DNA from: FEN-1191 sp036490715 | GTDB lineage: Bacteria > Pseudomonadota > Gammaproteobacteria > Steroidobacterales > Steroidobacteraceae | NCBI GenBank assembly: GCA_036490715.1 | Contig: DASXDL010000030.1 | Coordinates: forward strand, 144,556 to 208,555 | Direction: 5' to 3' | Length of the DNA stretch: 64,000 nt | In this document: in pieces, positions 17,693 to 26,174 of the stretch | How the letters are laid out: the number at the start of each line of letters is the position of its first letter | Position numbering within the stretch: position 1 is the stretch's first letter | Translations under genes and position numbers: made by a program | Notes under the pieces: model-generated | The model's input: only the letters and a program-made list of their open reading frames with translations | What the model was told of the DNA's origin: nothing | Databases searched by the model: none

Positions 17693-18921
17693 GGCGATGG
17701 CTTCCCGGCTTCACCGGCGCGGCGGTGGAACACACCCGGCAGAGCGACGATCTTGGAGAAGCCGAGCGCGTCGATCGGGCTCCACTCACCGACGCTCTCG
17801 CCGTAGACACCGCGCGAGGCGGCCATCAGCGAGTACGGCGATTCGACGCCCTCGACGAACAGCGAGCCCGGCTGCATCAGCACCTGCACCTCGCCGCTGA
17901 CGCGCGCCTGGGAGGACAGCAGCAGCGCCTCGATGTCGCGGCACACCGGGTCGAGCAGCTGGCCTTCGTGCACCAGGTCGCCGTAGGGCTGGGCCACCAG
18001 CTCCTTGATGCGCTGCTGGCGCGCAGTCAGCACCAGCTTTTCCAGTTCGCGATGCGCGCTCAGCAGCACTTCAGCCGCCGGCGCCTCGAACGCCACCCGG
18101 CCCTTGGTCCCGATGATGGTGTCGCCCAGATGAATGCCGCGACCGATGCCAAAGCGCGCCGCCACGCTCTCGAGCTGTTCAATCAGCTCGACCGGCGACA
18201 GCAACTTGCCATCCAGAGCGACCGGGATGCCGTGTTCGAAGCCAATGCGGTGGCGTTCGGGAGCGCGCGGCTTGCTGAAGGCTTCGCGCGACAGCACCCA
18301 GGCCTCGTCCGGGATGCTGCCTTTCGAATTCAAGGTCTCCTTGCCGCCGATGGTCACGCCCCACAGGCCGCGGTTGATCGAATAGGCAGCGCCGAACGGC
18401 GGCACCGGCAACGAGCGCTGCTGCAGGTACTCGAGCTCTTCGGCGCGCTTGAAGGCGCGATCGCGGATCGGCGCCAGCACCTCAAGTTCCGGTGCCAGCG
18501 TGCGCAGCGCTACCTCGAATCGCACCTGGTCATTGCCGGCGGCAGTGCAGCCGTGCGCGATCATGTGGGTGCCCAGCTGGCGCGCCATGCGGGCGATGGT
18601 CTGCGCCTGCATGACCCGCTCGGCGCCCACGCACAGCGGGTACAGGCCGCCGCGCTTGACGTTGCCCATGATCAGAAAGCGCAGCACCTGCTCGAAATAA
18701 TCGGCGCGCGCATCAACCTGGTGATGCTCGAGCGCGCCGAGCGCGCGCGAGCGCTCGCGCAGCTGCCGCGCGGCCTCGGCATCGATGCCGCCGGTGTCGA
18801 CGGTGACCGTGATCACCGGCCGCTGGTGGTTCTCGGCCACCCACGGCACCAGGAACGATGTGTCCAGCCCGCCGGAATAGGCGAGCACGATCGGCGAAGC
18901 CGCTGGCGTCGAGGTCGTCAT
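17689..18921 (-). CDS. argG: argininosuccinate synthase
   Basis: Joins citrulline and aspartate with ATP cleavage to AMP. The 410-residue protein has the N-type ATP pyrophosphatase loop AYSGGLDTS (14-22), an aspartate/citrulline-site segment MIAHGCTAAGNDQVRFE, and GIHLGDTIIGTKGRVAFEAPAAEVL later. It starts 10 bp after the argR stop and overlaps the DUF1611-like gene by 4 nt (ATGA). The sequence looks intact. Confidence 0.95.
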   Translation of the reverse strand: MTTSTPAASPIVLAYSGGLDTSFLVPWVAENHQRPVITVTVDTGGIDAEAARQLRERSRALGALEHHQVDARADYFEQVLRFLIMGNVKRGGLYPLCVGAERVMQAQTIARMARQLGTHMIAHGCTAAGNDQVRFEVALRTLAPELEVLAPIRDRAFKRAEELEYLQQRSLPVPPFGAAYSINRGLWGVTIGGKETLNSKGSIPDEAWVLSREAFSKPRAPERHRIGFEHGIPVALDGKLLSPVELIEQLESVAARFGIGRGIHLGDTIIGTKGRVAFEAPAAEVLLSAHRELEKLVLTARQQRIKELVAQPYGDLVHEGQLLDPVCRDIEALLLSSQARVSGEVQVLMQPGSLFVEGVESPYSLMAASRGVYGESVGEWSPIDALGFSKIVALPGVFHRRAGEAGKPSP

Positions 18922-18931
18922 GGGGTGCTTG

Positions 18932-19384
18932 CTAGCTACTGAAGACGGAGTTCAGCCGCTCGATCAGACGGCGCTGGCCGCGGCCGTCGCTCGTGGCAAT
19001 AAAAATAGTGTCATCGCCGGAGACGGTGCCGACCACTTCGGGCCATTCGGCCTTGTCGACCGCCACCGCGACGCTGCCGGCCGCGCCGATGCTGGTCTTG
19101 ACGATCGTCAGCGAGGCGCCGGCCGGTTTTACCGCGCGTACGAACTGTGACAGGGCGCCGAAGTCGCCGTTGGCGCGCGAGATCTCATCCGGCGGCACCA
19201 GGTAGCGACCACCGGCCTTGAGCACGCCGAGCTCGCGCAGATCGCGGCTGACCGAGGACTGATTGACGTCGAAGCCGTCCCGCCGCAGCAATTGCGCCAG
19301 GTCGCTTTGCCGGTGCACGACCCCACCGCGCAGGATGCGCAGGATGGCGTTGCGGCGTTCGAGCTGTTGGCGGTCGGTCAGCAT
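18932..19384 (-). CDS. argR: arginine repressor
   Basis: A 150-residue hexameric repressor using arginine as co-repressor. The N-terminal winged helix has the recognition helix NQSSVSRDLRELGVLK (41-56). The C-terminal arginine-binding/oligomerisation domain has SIGAAGSVAVAVDK (98-111) and GTVSGDDTIF (119-128), whose aspartates contact arginine. As first gene of the operon it probably represses itself and the arg genes through the paired boxes just upstream of its start. Confidence 0.95.
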   Translation of the reverse strand: MLTDRQQLERRNAILRILRGGVVHRQSDLAQLLRRDGFDVNQSSVSRDLRELGVLKAGGRYLVPPDEISRANGDFGALSQFVRAVKPAGASLTIVKTSIGAAGSVAVAVDKAEWPEVVGTVSGDDTIFIATSDGRGQRRLIERLNSVFSS

Positions 19385-19393
19385 ATCGGCTCA

Positions 19394-19427
19394 TGCATAA
19401 AGTACCAAAAGTATGCATAAAAATGCG
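19394..19427. promoter_or_regulatory. tandem ARG-box operator upstream of argR
   Basis: The right box TGCATAAAAATGCG (19414-19427) fits the ARG-box plan of TGNAT, four A/T bases, then ATNCA-like. The left box starts with TGCATAAAG (19394-19402) and has a weak right half. Their centres are 20 bp apart, close to the two-turn spacing of ArgR hexamer sites in E. coli. The pair begins 10 bp upstream of the argR ATG, in the divergent gap to the VOC gene. Confidence 0.65.
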
Positions 19428-19539
19428 GGGGCTGGCAAGCATTGGGTCGCACTTTCGGGGGCAGACTGCTTCAGTTATCTTTCTTACATACACGCGCGAT
19501 AGCATTTTCGATCGCGCCAACACAAAAGAGGGGAGCGTC

Positions 19540-20691
19540 ATGGCACAGGGATCCATTCACGGCCGGTTCGTCTGGCAGGAACTGATGACCGGGGATACCG
19601 CGGCCGCGGCGGCGTTCTACTCCAGGGTGGTCGGCTGGCACACGATGCCGTCCGCCGCCGACCCGACCTACACCCAGTTTGGCCTGGGGGGCGGCTACTA
19701 CGCCGGCATGATGAAGCTGCCCGAAGATGCCCGCGCCGCCGGTGCCAAGCCGCAGTGGCTGCCGTACATCGGCGTGGCCGACGTCGAGGCCAGCGCCGCG
19801 GCCGCCGAGCGCCAGGGCGGCTACGTCAAGAAGCCGGGCGCCGACATCCCGACCATCGGCCGATTCGCCATCCTGAGCGACCCGCAGGGGGCCACGTTCG
19901 CGATCTTCAAGCCGGTTCAGGCTGGCATGGGCGCGCCGAGCGAGGCGCCGCTGGGCAGCTTCGCCTGGCTGGAGCTGGCGACCACCAATAACGAGGCGGC
20001 GTTCGACTTTTACAGCAAGCTGTTCGGCTGGCAGGCCATGCAGCGCATGGACATGGGTCCGCAAGGGACGTATCTGATCTTCGGTGCCGACGGGGTGCAG
20101 CGCGGTGGCATGTACCACATGAACCAGGAGCGCTCCTCGACCCCGTACTGGCTGCCGTACGCGTCGGTCGCCAGCGCCGATGTCGCCGGGGCCGCCGCGA
20201 CCGCCGCCGGCGGCCGGATCGTGGTCGGGCCGATGGACGTGCCGGGCGGCGGGCGCATCGTGCAGTTCATGGATCCAAGCGGCGCCCTGTTTGCGGCGCA
20301 CTCAGCCGGCAAACCGGCTGCCAAGCCGGCGGCTGCTCCCAAGCCTGCGCCGCCCAAGCCCGCGGCGCCGAAACCTGCGGCCGCGAGCCCGACGGCGACG
20401 CCGAGCGCGTCGGCTGCCAAGCCCGCGGCCCCAAGGCCCGCGGCGGCCAAACCGGCCGCACCCAAGCCAGCCGCGGCGCCGAAGAAGGCCGCGGCCCGCA
20501 AGAGCGCGAAAAAGAAGCCCGCTGCCAAGAAGAAGGCCACGCCTAAGCGCAAGTCCGCCAAGAAAAAAGTGGCGCGCAAGAGCGCGGCGCGCTCGGCCCG
20601 CAAACCGGCCCGCAAGGCGGCCGCCAAGAAGCGCAGCGCCAAGCGCCGCCCGGCCAAGAAGCGCGGGGGCAAGGCTCGCCGCAAGAAATAA
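19540..20691 (+). CDS. tandem VOC-domain protein with histone-H1-like C-terminal tail
   Basis: A 383-residue protein starting at ATG 19540 (MAQGSIHGRFVWQELMTGD), preceded by AGAGGGGAG. Residues about 8-126 and 139-255 are two vicinal-oxygen-chelate (glyoxalase/extradiol-like) domains; both begin F-W-E/LEL and contain FYSRVVGWH or FYSKLFGWQ. Their metal-ligand pattern is incomplete, as in CFP30B-type VOC proteins of unknown substrate. Residues about 258-383 are low-complexity: first Ala/Pro/Lys, then strongly basic KKK/RKS repeats like histone H1 or AlgP-type tails, predicted to bind DNA, RNA or polyphosphate. The gene is divergent from argR and convergent with nudC. The tail is contiguous in frame, with no sign of a sequencing artefact. 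Confidence 0.85.
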   Translation: MAQGSIHGRFVWQELMTGDTAAAAAFYSRVVGWHTMPSAADPTYTQFGLGGGYYAGMMKLPEDARAAGAKPQWLPYIGVADVEASAAAAERQGGYVKKPGADIPTIGRFAILSDPQGATFAIFKPVQAGMGAPSEAPLGSFAWLELATTNNEAAFDFYSKLFGWQAMQRMDMGPQGTYLIFGADGVQRGGMYHMNQERSSTPYWLPYASVASADVAGAAATAAGGRIVVGPMDVPGGGRIVQFMDPSGALFAAHSAGKPAAKPAAAPKPAPPKPAAPKPAAASPTATPSASAAKPAAPRPAAAKPAAPKPAAAPKKAAARKSAKKKPAAKKKATPKRKSAKKKVARKSAARSARKPARKAAAKKRSAKRRPAKKRGGKARRKK

Positions 20692-20713
20692 GCGCGGCGG
20701 CAACGCCCCGTCC

Positions 20714-21610
20714 TTAAGGCGGGTGCTCCTGCAGCCAGGACTCGATCAGCCGCCGTGCGATGGTGTACGGCGGCGGCAGCGCCTTTTCCTCGGCGCCGCG
20801 CAGTTCATCGAGCTTGAACCAGCGTGCATCCTCGAGCTCGCCATCCAGCTGCACCGGTGCGCGGCGCGCGCGGGCGCGAAACGCCAGCATCAGTGAGGCC
20901 GGAAACGGCCACGGCTGTGAGCCAAAATAGTGCACCTCGGTCACGATCGCGCCGGTCTCCTCGGCCACCTCACGCGCCACCGCCTGCTCCAGGTTCTCTC
21001 CGACCTCGACGAATCCCGCCAACGCCGAGTAGCGACCCTGCGCCCAGCTTGCCTGCCGTCCCAGCAGGGCCTGATCATCATCGGTCACCAGCACGATGAT
21101 CGCCGGGTCAATCCGAGGGAAGAACTCGGCGCCACAGGCGCTGCGGGTGCAGGCCATGACATGGCCGGCGCTGCGCGCCTCGGTCGGCGCGCCGCAGACA
21201 CCGCAGTGGCGGTGGCGCGAGCGCCACACGATCAGTGCCCGGGCGTACACCAGCAGCTGCGCTTCATCCTCGGGCAGCAATGCGATCACCGAGCGCAGCT
21301 CCTCGAAATGGGCGCCGGCGACCGTGGCCGCCTGATCCGCCGGTAGATCCACCAGCACGCAGCGCTGACCGTTAAACCAGCCGAGCAGTAGCAGTTGCGA
21401 GCGCTCGGCCGCACCAATCACTGCATGCTCGGAGCCCAGGAACGCGATCTGCATGCGTGGCTCGCGCCGGACCAGATGCGTGGTACCGCAGGACACCAGG
21501 AAGCGCGTGGCAGCTGAGCTCAGCGCCGCATCGATCCACCCGGGCTCCTCCCGTGCCTCCGGTCGTCGCTGGAGCGAGGTGGCGGCGGGCGGGACGGTCG
21601 GGGCGCTCAT
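20714..21610 (-). CDS. nudC: NAD(H) pyrophosphatase / RNA deNADding enzyme
   Basis: A 298-residue Nudix hydrolase that cleaves NADH and can remove NAD caps from RNA. It shows the zinc-ribbon cysteines CGVCG followed by C...C in MACTRSACGAEFFPRIDPA, a complete Nudix box (GFVEVGENLEQAVAREVAEETG) and the NudC-specific SQPWPFPASLM just after it. The start MSAPTVPPAATSL lies 171 bp from the divergent RND adaptor gene. Confidence 0.95.
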   Translation of the reverse strand: MSAPTVPPAATSLQRRPEAREEPGWIDAALSSAATRFLVSCGTTHLVRREPRMQIAFLGSEHAVIGAAERSQLLLLGWFNGQRCVLVDLPADQAATVAGAHFEELRSVIALLPEDEAQLLVYARALIVWRSRHRHCGVCGAPTEARSAGHVMACTRSACGAEFFPRIDPAIIVLVTDDDQALLGRQASWAQGRYSALAGFVEVGENLEQAVAREVAEETGAIVTEVHYFGSQPWPFPASLMLAFRARARRAPVQLDGELEDARWFKLDELRGAEEKALPPPYTIARRLIESWLQEHPP

Positions 21611-21684
21611 AAGCGGCAGTCTTGCAGACCCTGGCGCGCGCCGGCAACTGAAGCTCTATCGGCGCTGCGCCGATTGCGAGCATT

Positions 21685-21755
21685 GGGGTCCGCGTCAATA
21701 ATCGGGCGGCCGTCCACGAGCGCTGACCCCAGGCGCGCCGCCCAGGCCGTGGACG
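21685..21755 (+). promoter_or_regulatory. interlocking inverted repeats in the leader of the RND operon
   Basis: Two pairs of complementary arms interlace: GGGGTC (21685-21690) with GACCCC (21725-21730), and CGTCCACG (21711-21718) with CGTGGACG (21748-21755). In RNA they could not form together as simple hairpins, so the leader might switch between structures, or they may be operator half-sites. The GC-rich background makes chance repeats common. Confidence 0.25.
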
Positions 21756-21781
21756 CCAATCACGACGGGAGATTTGCGGTG

Positions 21782-22969
21782 ATGAGATCGATGTCGATGG
21801 CGCCGTTCATTCTCGGCGCAAGTCTACTGCTGCCCCTGGGCGGCTGCGGCAAGGCCGGCGGGCCGCAGTCGCCGCCGCCGCCTCAGGTCAGCGTGGCGCA
21901 GGTGCTCGAGCGCCGCGTCAAGGACTGGGATGAATTCACCGGCCGCTTCCAGGCGGTGGAGAGCGTCGAGATCCGGCCGCGGGTGTCGGGCTACATCGAT
22001 CAGGTGGCGTTCAAGGAAGGCGGACCGATCAAGCGCGGTGACCTGCTGTTCGTCATCGACCCCAGGCCCTACAAGGCTGACTTTGATCATGCCACCGCCG
22101 ACGTCAAGCGCTACAAGACCGCGTTCGATCTGGCGCAGATCGAGCTCAATCGGGTGCAGCGCCTGCGGGACAGCGGTGCGGTCTCGCAGGAAGAGCTGGA
22201 TGAACGCAAAAGCACGCTGGCGCAGGCCGAATCCAACGTCTCCGGTGCCAACGCGACGCTCGAATCGGCCACGCTCAATCTGAGTTTCACGCGCGTGACC
22301 AGTCCGATCGCCGGCCGCGTGGGCCGCGCCGAAGTCACGCGCGGTAACCTCGTGACCGGCGGCAGCAATGGCGGCACCTTGCTGACCACGGTCGAATCGA
22401 TCGACCCGATCTACGTTTATTTCGAAGGCTCTGAGCAGGCCTACCTGCACTACAACGAGATGGCGCGCGCCGGCGAGCGCCCGAGCTCGCGCGATGCCCC
22501 CAATCCGGTGCGAATCGGTCTGGCCGATGAGGAGGGTTTTCCGCATACCGGCACCATGGATTTCGTCGACAACCAGGTGAATCCGCAGACCGGCACCATT
22601 CGTGGGCGGGCGGTGCTCGACAACAAGGACGGTTTGTTTACGCCGGGGCTGTTCGCACGCGTGCAGCTGCTCGGCAGCTCCGAGTACACCGCGATCCTGA
22701 TCGATGATGCCGCCGTCAATACCGATCAAAACCAGAAGTACGTGCTACTGCTGGGACCCAACAACCAGGTCGAATATCGACGGGTGAAACTCGGCCGGAT
22801 GATCGACAGCCTGCGCATCGTGCGCGAGGGCCTGAAGGCCGGCGATGTCATCGTGGTCAGCGGCGCGCAGCGCGTCCATCCCGGCATCACGGTGACACCG
22901 CAGAAGGTCTCGATGACCACCGGCGAGATTTCCTCCGGCGCCGCGTCCACACCAGCGCCTTCGAAGTAG
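21782..22969 (+). CDS. RND efflux periplasmic adaptor lipoprotein (MexE/AcrA family)
   Basis: A 395-residue membrane-fusion protein. The start at ATG 21782 gives a lipoprotein signal with lipobox LGGC. Then come the beta-barrel/lipoyl segment EFTGRFQAVESVEIRPRVSGYI, a helical hairpin (DVKRYKTAFDLAQIELNRVQRLRDSGAVSQEEL), and the second lipoyl half LSFTRVTSPIAGRVGRAEVTRGNLV. It bridges the inner-membrane pump and the outer-membrane channel encoded directly downstream (gap 10 bp, then overlap). It is most like the MexE branch. No dedicated regulator is adjacent. Confidence 0.93.
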   Translation: MRSMSMAPFILGASLLLPLGGCGKAGGPQSPPPPQVSVAQVLERRVKDWDEFTGRFQAVESVEIRPRVSGYIDQVAFKEGGPIKRGDLLFVIDPRPYKADFDHATADVKRYKTAFDLAQIELNRVQRLRDSGAVSQEELDERKSTLAQAESNVSGANATLESATLNLSFTRVTSPIAGRVGRAEVTRGNLVTGGSNGGTLLTTVESIDPIYVYFEGSEQAYLHYNEMARAGERPSSRDAPNPVRIGLADEEGFPHTGTMDFVDNQVNPQTGTIRGRAVLDNKDGLFTPGLFARVQLLGSSEYTAILIDDAAVNTDQNQKYVLLLGPNNQVEYRRVKLGRMIDSLRIVREGLKAGDVIVVSGAQRVHPGITVTPQKVSMTTGEISSGAASTPAPSK

Positions 22970-22979
22970 TCGTGCCGAC

Positions 22980-25900
22980 GTGAATATTTCCTCATTCTTC
23001 ATCGAGCGGCCGATCTTCGCGACCGCGCTCGCGATCGTGATCACGGCCGCTGGCCTTCTGGCCATCCCGTCGCTGCCGATCACCGAGTACCCGCAGATCG
23101 TGCCGCCGACGGTGGTGGTGAGCGGCCAGTTCCCGGGGGCGTCGCCCAAGACCATCGCCGAGACCGTGATCACGCCGCTCGAGCAGCAGATCAACGGCGT
23201 TGAGAACGCCATCTACACCAACTCATCGGCGACCCCGGACGGCAATTTCGCCATCACCGTCACCTTTCGGCTGGGGACCGACCTCGACATCGCTCAGGTG
23301 CAGACCCAGAACCGGGTCTCGCAGGCAGAGACCCGCCTGCCCGAGGTGGTGCGGCAGCTGGGACTGGTGACACAGAAGAAATCACCGGACCTCACCATGG
23401 TGGTGTTTCTGAAATCCACCAACGGCGTCTATGACTCGCTGTATCTGCGCAACTATGCGGTGATCCAGATCAAGGACGTGCTGGCGCGGCTGCCCGGCAT
23501 GGGCGATGTCGAAGTGTTCGGATCGGGTGATTACGCGATGCGCCTGTGGCTCGATCCCGGCAAGATCGCCTCGCGCAACATGGACGTCGATGAGGTGTTG
23601 CAGGCGGTGCGCGAGCAGAACGTGCAGGTGGCCGCTGGCCAGATCGGCGGCCAGCCGGCGCCGCCCGGCACCCAGTTCCAGTACATCGTCAACGCCCAGG
23701 GACGGCTGCAGACCGAGCAGCAGTTCGAGAACATCGTCATCAAGAACGGTGCCAATGGCGAGACCACCTACCTGCGCGACGTCGCGCGCCTGGAACTGGG
23801 GCCCGATACCTATGCCTTGAGGAGCATGCTGGATGGCGGCCCGGCGGTTGCCATTCCGGTGTTCCAGCTGCCCGGCGCCAACGCACTGAAACTGTCGGAT
23901 GGCGTGCGCGCGACGATGAAGCAGCTGTCGCGCAATTTTCCCGCGGGTGTCACCTACGAGATCGACTACGACCCGACGGTGTTCGTGCGTAGTTCTATTG
24001 AGGCCGTGGTCCACACGCTGTTCGAGGCGGTGGCGCTGGTGGTGCTGGTGGTGGTGGTGTTTCTTCAGACCTGGCGCGCCAGTGTCATTCCGCTGGTCGC
24101 GGTGCCGGTGGCCATCGTCGGCACGCTGGCGGCGCTGCTATTGGCGGGCTTCTCGATCAATTCACTGACGCTGTTTGGTCTGGTGCTGGCCACCGGCATC
24201 GTGGTCGATGATGCCATCGTGGTGGTCGAGAACATCGAACGCAAGATCGAGGACGGCCTGCAGCCGCGGGCCGCGGCGCATGCCGCGATGGCCGAGGTTA
24301 CGCGGCCGATCATCTCGATCATGCTGGTGCTGTGCGCGGTGTTCGTACCGGTGGCCTTCGTCACCGGGCTGACCGGTGAGTTCTACCGGCAGTTTGGTAT
24401 CACGATCGCCTCCAGCACCATCATCTCGACCTTCAATTCACTGACGCTGTCGCCGGCGCTGGCAGCGTTGCTGCTGAAACCCAAGAACGCGCCGCCGGAC
24501 TCGTTCCAGCGCCTGATCAATCGGCTGTTCGGTGGCTTCTTCGCGCTGTTCAACCGCGGCTTCGAGCATGCCGCGGGACGTTACGGCTTTGGAGTTCAAC
24601 GCCTGACGGTCATCCGGGTCGCAGTGCTGTCGATCTTCGCAGTGCTGCTGTTTGCCACCTGGGGAATGTTTCAGATCGTTCCGGGGGGATTCATCCCCAG
24701 CCAGGATAAGCAATATCTGATCGGCATCGTGCAGCTGCCCGACGCGGCCTCGCTCGATCGCACCGAGAACGTGGTCAAGCAGATCTCGCAGATCGCCGGG
24801 CAGACCCCCGGCGTCGATCACGTGATCGGCTTCTCCGGTCTGTCGGTGCAGGGCTTCGTAAACTTAAGCAACGCCGCGGTCTGCTTCTTCCCGCTCAAAC
24901 CCTTCGATCAGCGCAAGACCAAGGATCTGTCGGCGGTCGCCATCGCCGGCGCGCTCAACAAGAAATTCAGTGCGATCCGCGGCGCGGTCATTTTTGCCGT
25001 GCCACCGCCGCCGGTGCAGGGCTTAGGGACCACCGGCGGCTTCAAGCTGTATCTGCAGGACCGTGCCGCGCACGGCTATGACGAGCTCGCGCGTGTCACC
25101 TCCGAAGTGCTCAACAAGGCCCGACAGCAGCCTGAACTTAATCCCTACGCCACCTACTCGACCTTCCAGAACAGCGTGCCGCAACTGTTCGCCGACGTGG
25201 ATCGCGTCAAGGCCAAGGCCCAGGGCGTGCCGCTGTCGAACGTGTTCGATACCCTGCAGGCCTACCTGGGTTCGGTCTACATCAACGATTTCAATCGATT
25301 CGGCCGCACCTACCGCGTGTATGCGCAGGCCGAGGCAAAATTTCGCAGTAAACCCGAGGACATTGCCAATCTCGAGACGCGCAACCTCAACGGCGACATG
25401 GTGCCGATCGGTTCGCTGGCCGAGGTGCGCTTCGAGGCCGGTCCCGATCGTGTGTCTCACTACAACGTCTATTTGGCATCGGACATCAACGGCCAGGGGG
25501 CCGCCGGTGTGTCCTCCGGCCAGGCCACCGCCGCGATGGAGCGGGTGCTGAATGCAACCTTGCCCAATGGCTTCGGCTATGAGTGGACCGACCTGACCTT
25601 TCAGCAAAAGAGCGCCGGCAATACCGCGCTGCTGGTGTTTCCGATCTGCGTGATGCTGGTGTTCCTGATTCTGTCGGCGCAGTACGAGAGCTGGGCGTTG
25701 CCGCTGGTGGTGATTCTGATCGTGCCGATGTGTCTGCTGTGCGCTCTGGTGGGCGTGTGGCTGAAGGGCTCGGACGACAACGTGCTGACGCAGATCGGTT
25801 TCATCGTATTGGTAGGACTTGCCTGCAAGAACGCGATCCTGATCGTCGAATTCGCGCGCGAGCGCGTCGAGCATGGACTGTCGCCGGTGGCCGCGGCGGT

Positions 25901-26174
25901 CGAAGCCTGCCGCTTGCGCCTGCGGCCGATCCTGATGACCTCGTTCGCCTTTATCATGGGCGTCATTCCCTTGGTGATCGCCAGCGGCGCCGGCAGCGAG
26001 ATGCGCCAGGCGATCGGCATCGCCGTGTTCGCCGGCATGCTGGGCGTGACGCTGTTCGGGCTGTTTCTGACGCCGGTGTTCTTCGTCACCGTCGAGGGCC
26101 TGATCGGCGGTCCGGCAAAGCAGCCGTCGGGGGCAGCACCGCCCACGCCGATGCAGGAGCCGCGCGATGCGTAA
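22980..26174 (+). CDS. RND efflux pump inner-membrane transporter (MexF/AcrB family, HAE1)
   Basis: A 1064-residue proton-driven drug/solute exporter. It begins with GTG (22980): MNISSFFIERPIFATALAIV, the canonical RND start. The large periplasmic loops, the TM4 block with LATGIVVDDAIVVVENIERK (the proton-relay aspartate pair) and the TM10-12 region with IGFIVLVGLACKNAILIVEFA are all present. Length is normal and the frame intact. It is flanked by its adaptor and outer-membrane factor in a classic tripartite operon. Substrates cannot be inferred reliably. Confidence 0.96.
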   Translation: MNISSFFIERPIFATALAIVITAAGLLAIPSLPITEYPQIVPPTVVVSGQFPGASPKTIAETVITPLEQQINGVENAIYTNSSATPDGNFAITVTFRLGTDLDIAQVQTQNRVSQAETRLPEVVRQLGLVTQKKSPDLTMVVFLKSTNGVYDSLYLRNYAVIQIKDVLARLPGMGDVEVFGSGDYAMRLWLDPGKIASRNMDVDEVLQAVREQNVQVAAGQIGGQPAPPGTQFQYIVNAQGRLQTEQQFENIVIKNGANGETTYLRDVARLELGPDTYALRSMLDGGPAVAIPVFQLPGANALKLSDGVRATMKQLSRNFPAGVTYEIDYDPTVFVRSSIEAVVHTLFEAVALVVLVVVVFLQTWRASVIPLVAVPVAIVGTLAALLLAGFSINSLTLFGLVLATGIVVDDAIVVVENIERKIEDGLQPRAAAHAAMAEVTRPIISIMLVLCAVFVPVAFVTGLTGEFYRQFGITIASSTIISTFNSLTLSPALAALLLKPKNAPPDSFQRLINRLFGGFFALFNRGFEHAAGRYGFGVQRLTVIRVAVLSIFAVLLFATWGMFQIVPGGFIPSQDKQYLIGIVQLPDAASLDRTENVVKQISQIAGQTPGVDHVIGFSGLSVQGFVNLSNAAVCFFPLKPFDQRKTKDLSAVAIAGALNKKFSAIRGAVIFAVPPPPVQGLGTTGGFKLYLQDRAAHGYDELARVTSEVLNKARQQPELNPYATYSTFQNSVPQLFADVDRVKAKAQGVPLSNVFDTLQAYLGSVYINDFNRFGRTYRVYAQAEAKFRSKPEDIANLETRNLNGDMVPIGSLAEVRFEAGPDRVSHYNVYLASDINGQGAAGVSSGQATAAMERVLNATLPNGFGYEWTDLTFQQKSAGNTALLVFPICVMLVFLILSAQYESWALPLVVILIVPMCLLCALVGVWLKGSDDNVLTQIGFIVLVGLACKNAILIVEFARERVEHGLSPVAAAVEACRLRLRPILMTSFAFIMGVIPLVIASGAGSEMRQAIGIAVFAGMLGVTLFGLFLTPVFFVTVEGLIGGPAKQPSGAAPPTPMQEPRDA

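Noticed and set aside
20010..20684. Leu/Ala/Gly-rich frame opposite the H1-like tail
   Set aside because: It is the reverse complement of a low-complexity Lys/Ala/Pro repeat and has no ribosome-binding site.
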